Positions 62,327 through 64,000 of a stretch of 64,000 nt of DNA are shown here, piece by piece. The translations under genes were made by a program, and so were the position numbers. Below the pieces are notes generated by a model that was given only the letters and a program-made list of their open reading frames with translations, was not told the DNA's origin and searched no databases. Each line of letters starts with the position of its first letter. Position 1 is the first letter of the stretch. The stretch is from Nitrospirillum sp034653355 (GTDB taxonomy: Bacteria > Pseudomonadota > Alphaproteobacteria > Azospirillales > Azospirillaceae), in the NCBI RefSeq assembly GCF_034653355.1, contig NZ_JAYEER010000003.1, positions 558,001 through 622,000 of the forward strand, written 5' to 3'.

Positions 62327-63454
62327 TCAGCGCCCTGCCCGACGCAGGATGCGGCGGCACCGCCAATCCAGGTAGGTCACCAGCAGCCAGAAGCGTTTGA
62401 AGGCCGGGTTGCGGGTCTGGCGGTGGTGATAGCGGTAATAGATCTGCTGGGCGATGACGGCTAGGCGGAACAGGCCGAACACCTCATAGAAGGTCCAGTC
62501 CACCGCTTTCGCATCCAGCCGGTCGCCCATGGCCGCCAGGTAGTGCGCCACCACCTGGTCCCGCGTCAGCATGCCGGGCAGATGGGTGGGCTGGCGGCGG
62601 ATGGAGCGCATGAAGAAATCGTCATCCGCCTGCACCCAGTAGGCCAGCGCTCCGCCCAGATCCATCAGCGGGTCGCCGATGGTGGCCATTTCCCAATCCA
62701 GCACGCCGATGACATGGGTGGGGTCGGCCGCATCCAGCACCAGATTGTCGAAACGCCAGTCGTTATGGATGACGCACGCGGCGCTGTCCGCCGGCGTGTT
62801 GGCGGCCAGCCAGGCCCGCACCTTGGCGAAAGAGGGCACGTTCCAGGTGCGCGCCTTCTGGTAGCGGCCGGACCATCCCTCCACCTGGCGGCGGCAATAG
62901 CCGTCGCCCTTGCCCAGGGCCGACAGGCCGGCCGCCTCCGGGTCCACCCGGTGCAGGGCCACCAGCTTGTCCACCATGGCCAGGCACAGGCGGCGCACCG
63001 CGTCCGGCCCCATGTCCAGGCCGCGCGGCAGGTTGGCCCGGGGGATGATGCCGGCGATGCGTTCCATGACATAGAAATCGGCGCCGATGACCCGTTCGTC
63101 CTGGCACAGCCCCACCATGGTGGGCACCCAGGGGAAGACGGGCTTCAGCGCCTGCTGCACCCGGAATTCGCGCGCCATGTCGTGGGCGGACTTGGCCTTG
63201 GTGCCGGCCGGCGGCCGGCGCAGGATGAAGTCCCCCTCAGCCCCGTCCTGGCCATAGGCCAGGCGGTAGGTCCAGTTGCTGGCCCCGCCGGAATATTGCG
63301 TCACGGCCGGCAGGCCCCGCAGGTCCGGCCGCCGTTCCTTCAGCCAGCGGTCGACCACCGCGACGTCCAGATCCTCGCCCGGCCGAACCGGGCCCGCCCG
63401 GTCGGTCACAGGACGGGACGGGGCCTTCCCCGCCGCCACGGACGCCGCCGTCAT
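62327..63454 (-). CDS. ACAD10-like phosphotransferase (APH family)
   Basis: 375 residues. Aminoglycoside-phosphotransferase fold: SGGASNWTYRL nucleotide loop, catalytic VIHNDWRFDNLVLD (Asp, Asn), metal motif VLDWEMATIGDPLMDLG. Related to the kinase domain of mammalian ACAD10/11, which phosphorylates 4-hydroxy acids for beta-oxidation. In alphaproteobacteria such genes sit with SDRs and acyl-CoA dehydrogenases. ATGA overlap with the upstream SDR. Confidence 0.88.
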   Translation of the reverse strand: MTAASVAAGKAPSRPVTDRAGPVRPGEDLDVAVVDRWLKERRPDLRGLPAVTQYSGGASNWTYRLAYGQDGAEGDFILRRPPAGTKAKSAHDMAREFRVQQALKPVFPWVPTMVGLCQDERVIGADFYVMERIAGIIPRANLPRGLDMGPDAVRRLCLAMVDKLVALHRVDPEAAGLSALGKGDGYCRRQVEGWSGRYQKARTWNVPSFAKVRAWLAANTPADSAACVIHNDWRFDNLVLDAADPTHVIGVLDWEMATIGDPLMDLGGALAYWVQADDDFFMRSIRRQPTHLPGMLTRDQVVAHYLAAMGDRLDAKAVDWTFYEVFGLFRLAVIAQQIYYRYHHRQTRNPAFKRFWLLVTYLDWRCRRILRRAGR

Positions 63455-64000
63455 CCGCGCGACCCGGTTGGGGCCGCCGGCTGCTGGGGCGGGGCGGCGG
63501 CGGTACGCGACGGGGTCGCCATGCTGCGCGCCCGCTTGTCGATCATGGCCACGTACCAGGCGCGCGGCATCAGCCGCTTCATCAGCCAGAAGCGGCGGCC
63601 CTCCTTGTGCGGCAACAGGTGGCAGCGGCCCGCGGCCACGCCCTGGTAGACATATTCCGCCACATCCTCCGCCGTGATCCCGGGGCGGTTCAGCAGCTTG
63701 TCCACCCGGGCGCGCAGGCGCGGGTCGGTGGTGCGCAGGCTGCTGGCCAGATTGGTCTTGAAGAAGGAGGGGCAGATGACACTGACGCCAATGCCGCTGG
63801 GCGCCAGTTCGTGCTGCAGCGTTTCGGAAAGGGAGACCACCGCCGCCTTGGTCGCGTTGTAGGCGCTCATGGTCGGCATATCGAGCAAGCCGGCCATGGA
63901 GGCGGTGTTCACGAAATAGCCGTGGCCCTGCGCCTTGAACATCGGCGTGAAGGCCTTGCAGCCCCGCACCACGCCCATCAGGTTGATGTCGATGATCCAG
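63451..64000 (-). CDS. SDR-family oxidoreductase (5' end outside window)
   Basis: 183 residues visible, start beyond the right edge. NLMGVVRGCKAF, Ser in VNTASMAGL, Tyr/Lys in YNATKAAV, ICPSFFKTNL are typical of classical SDRs (retinol/3-oxoacyl reductase-like). C-terminal Ala/Pro-rich end. Overlaps the phosphotransferase start (ATGA); with it and the second SDR it may oxidise 4-hydroxyacyl chains, which is inference. Confidence 0.87.
   Translation of the reverse strand, partial: WIIDINLMGVVRGCKAFTPMFKAQGHGYFVNTASMAGLLDMPTMSAYNATKAAVVSLSETLQHELAPSGIGVSVICPSFFKTNLASSLRTTDPRLRARVDKLLNRPGITAEDVAEYVYQGVAAGRCHLLPHKEGRRFWLMKRLMPRAWYVAMIDKRARSMATPSRTAAAPPQQPAAPTGSRG

Overview
The window is very GC-rich and densely coded. 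Its housekeeping genes (UPF0262 beside hisD/hisG, an isc-type ferredoxin, a short-form HisG, a GTA-type 3TM holin in the phage part) point to an alphaproteobacterium. An Azospirillaceae/Rhodospirillales-like host (Azospirillum, Nitrospirillum, Niveispirillum) is my inference; no rRNA or other decisive marker is present. I see no tRNA, rRNA, CRISPR array or complete insertion sequence.

Positions 1 to about 12,500 are the right-hand part of a tailed-phage prophage cut by the window edge. It begins inside a tail-tip gene and continues with tail-tip/fibre genes, a lysis block (membrane coiled-coil protein, putative muralytic protein, 3TM holin, spanin-like protein, 41-residue membrane peptide) punctuated by intrinsic terminators, and an SOS-type promoter driving a small zinc-ribbon protein. 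An SRAP (YedK/HMCES-like) protein follows. The segment 10.5-12.4 kb is a phage control region: two small probable ribbon-helix-helix proteins, two operator families (GTGACGGCGTCAC x2; CGATATCG x3) placed inside promoters, and what looks like the first 20 codons of a serine recombinase. No integrase, capsid or terminase gene lies in the window.

From 12.5 to 27.8 kb are chromosomal genes: a META-domain lipoprotein, a methyltransferase, mnmA, a ferredoxin, a CocE-type hydrolase broken by two single-base frameshifts, a DUF1275 protein, an HscB-like protein lacking its HPD motif, a cysteine desulfurase, cysE, a hydrolase, a periplasmic binding-like protein, a divergent SDR/AraC pair, anmK and tyrS. 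The ferredoxin, HscB, desulfurase and cysE look like a scattered isc locus without iscU, iscA or hscA.

From 27.8 to 42.6 kb: membrane proteins, an ABC ATPase with a permease-M1 peptidase fusion, a YbaL-type antiporter ending exactly where a PIN toxin/Phd antitoxin pair begins, a tricorn-like S41 protease, a second binding-like protein, and a T6SS amidase effector with its immunity protein (Tae4/Tai4).

From 42.6 to 64 kb: LMW phosphatase-UPF0262-hisD-hisG; a sterol-desaturase/ECF sigma/anti-sigma/Spy-like operon; a LysE-family exporter; divergent katA-oxyR; a DUF3141 PHA-synthase-like protein with a basic tail; DUF3667, acid phosphatase and sphingomyelinase-like phosphodiesterase genes; a DUF4349 lipoprotein; and an operon of SDR, histidine phosphatase, ACAD10-like phosphotransferase and a second SDR running off the right edge.
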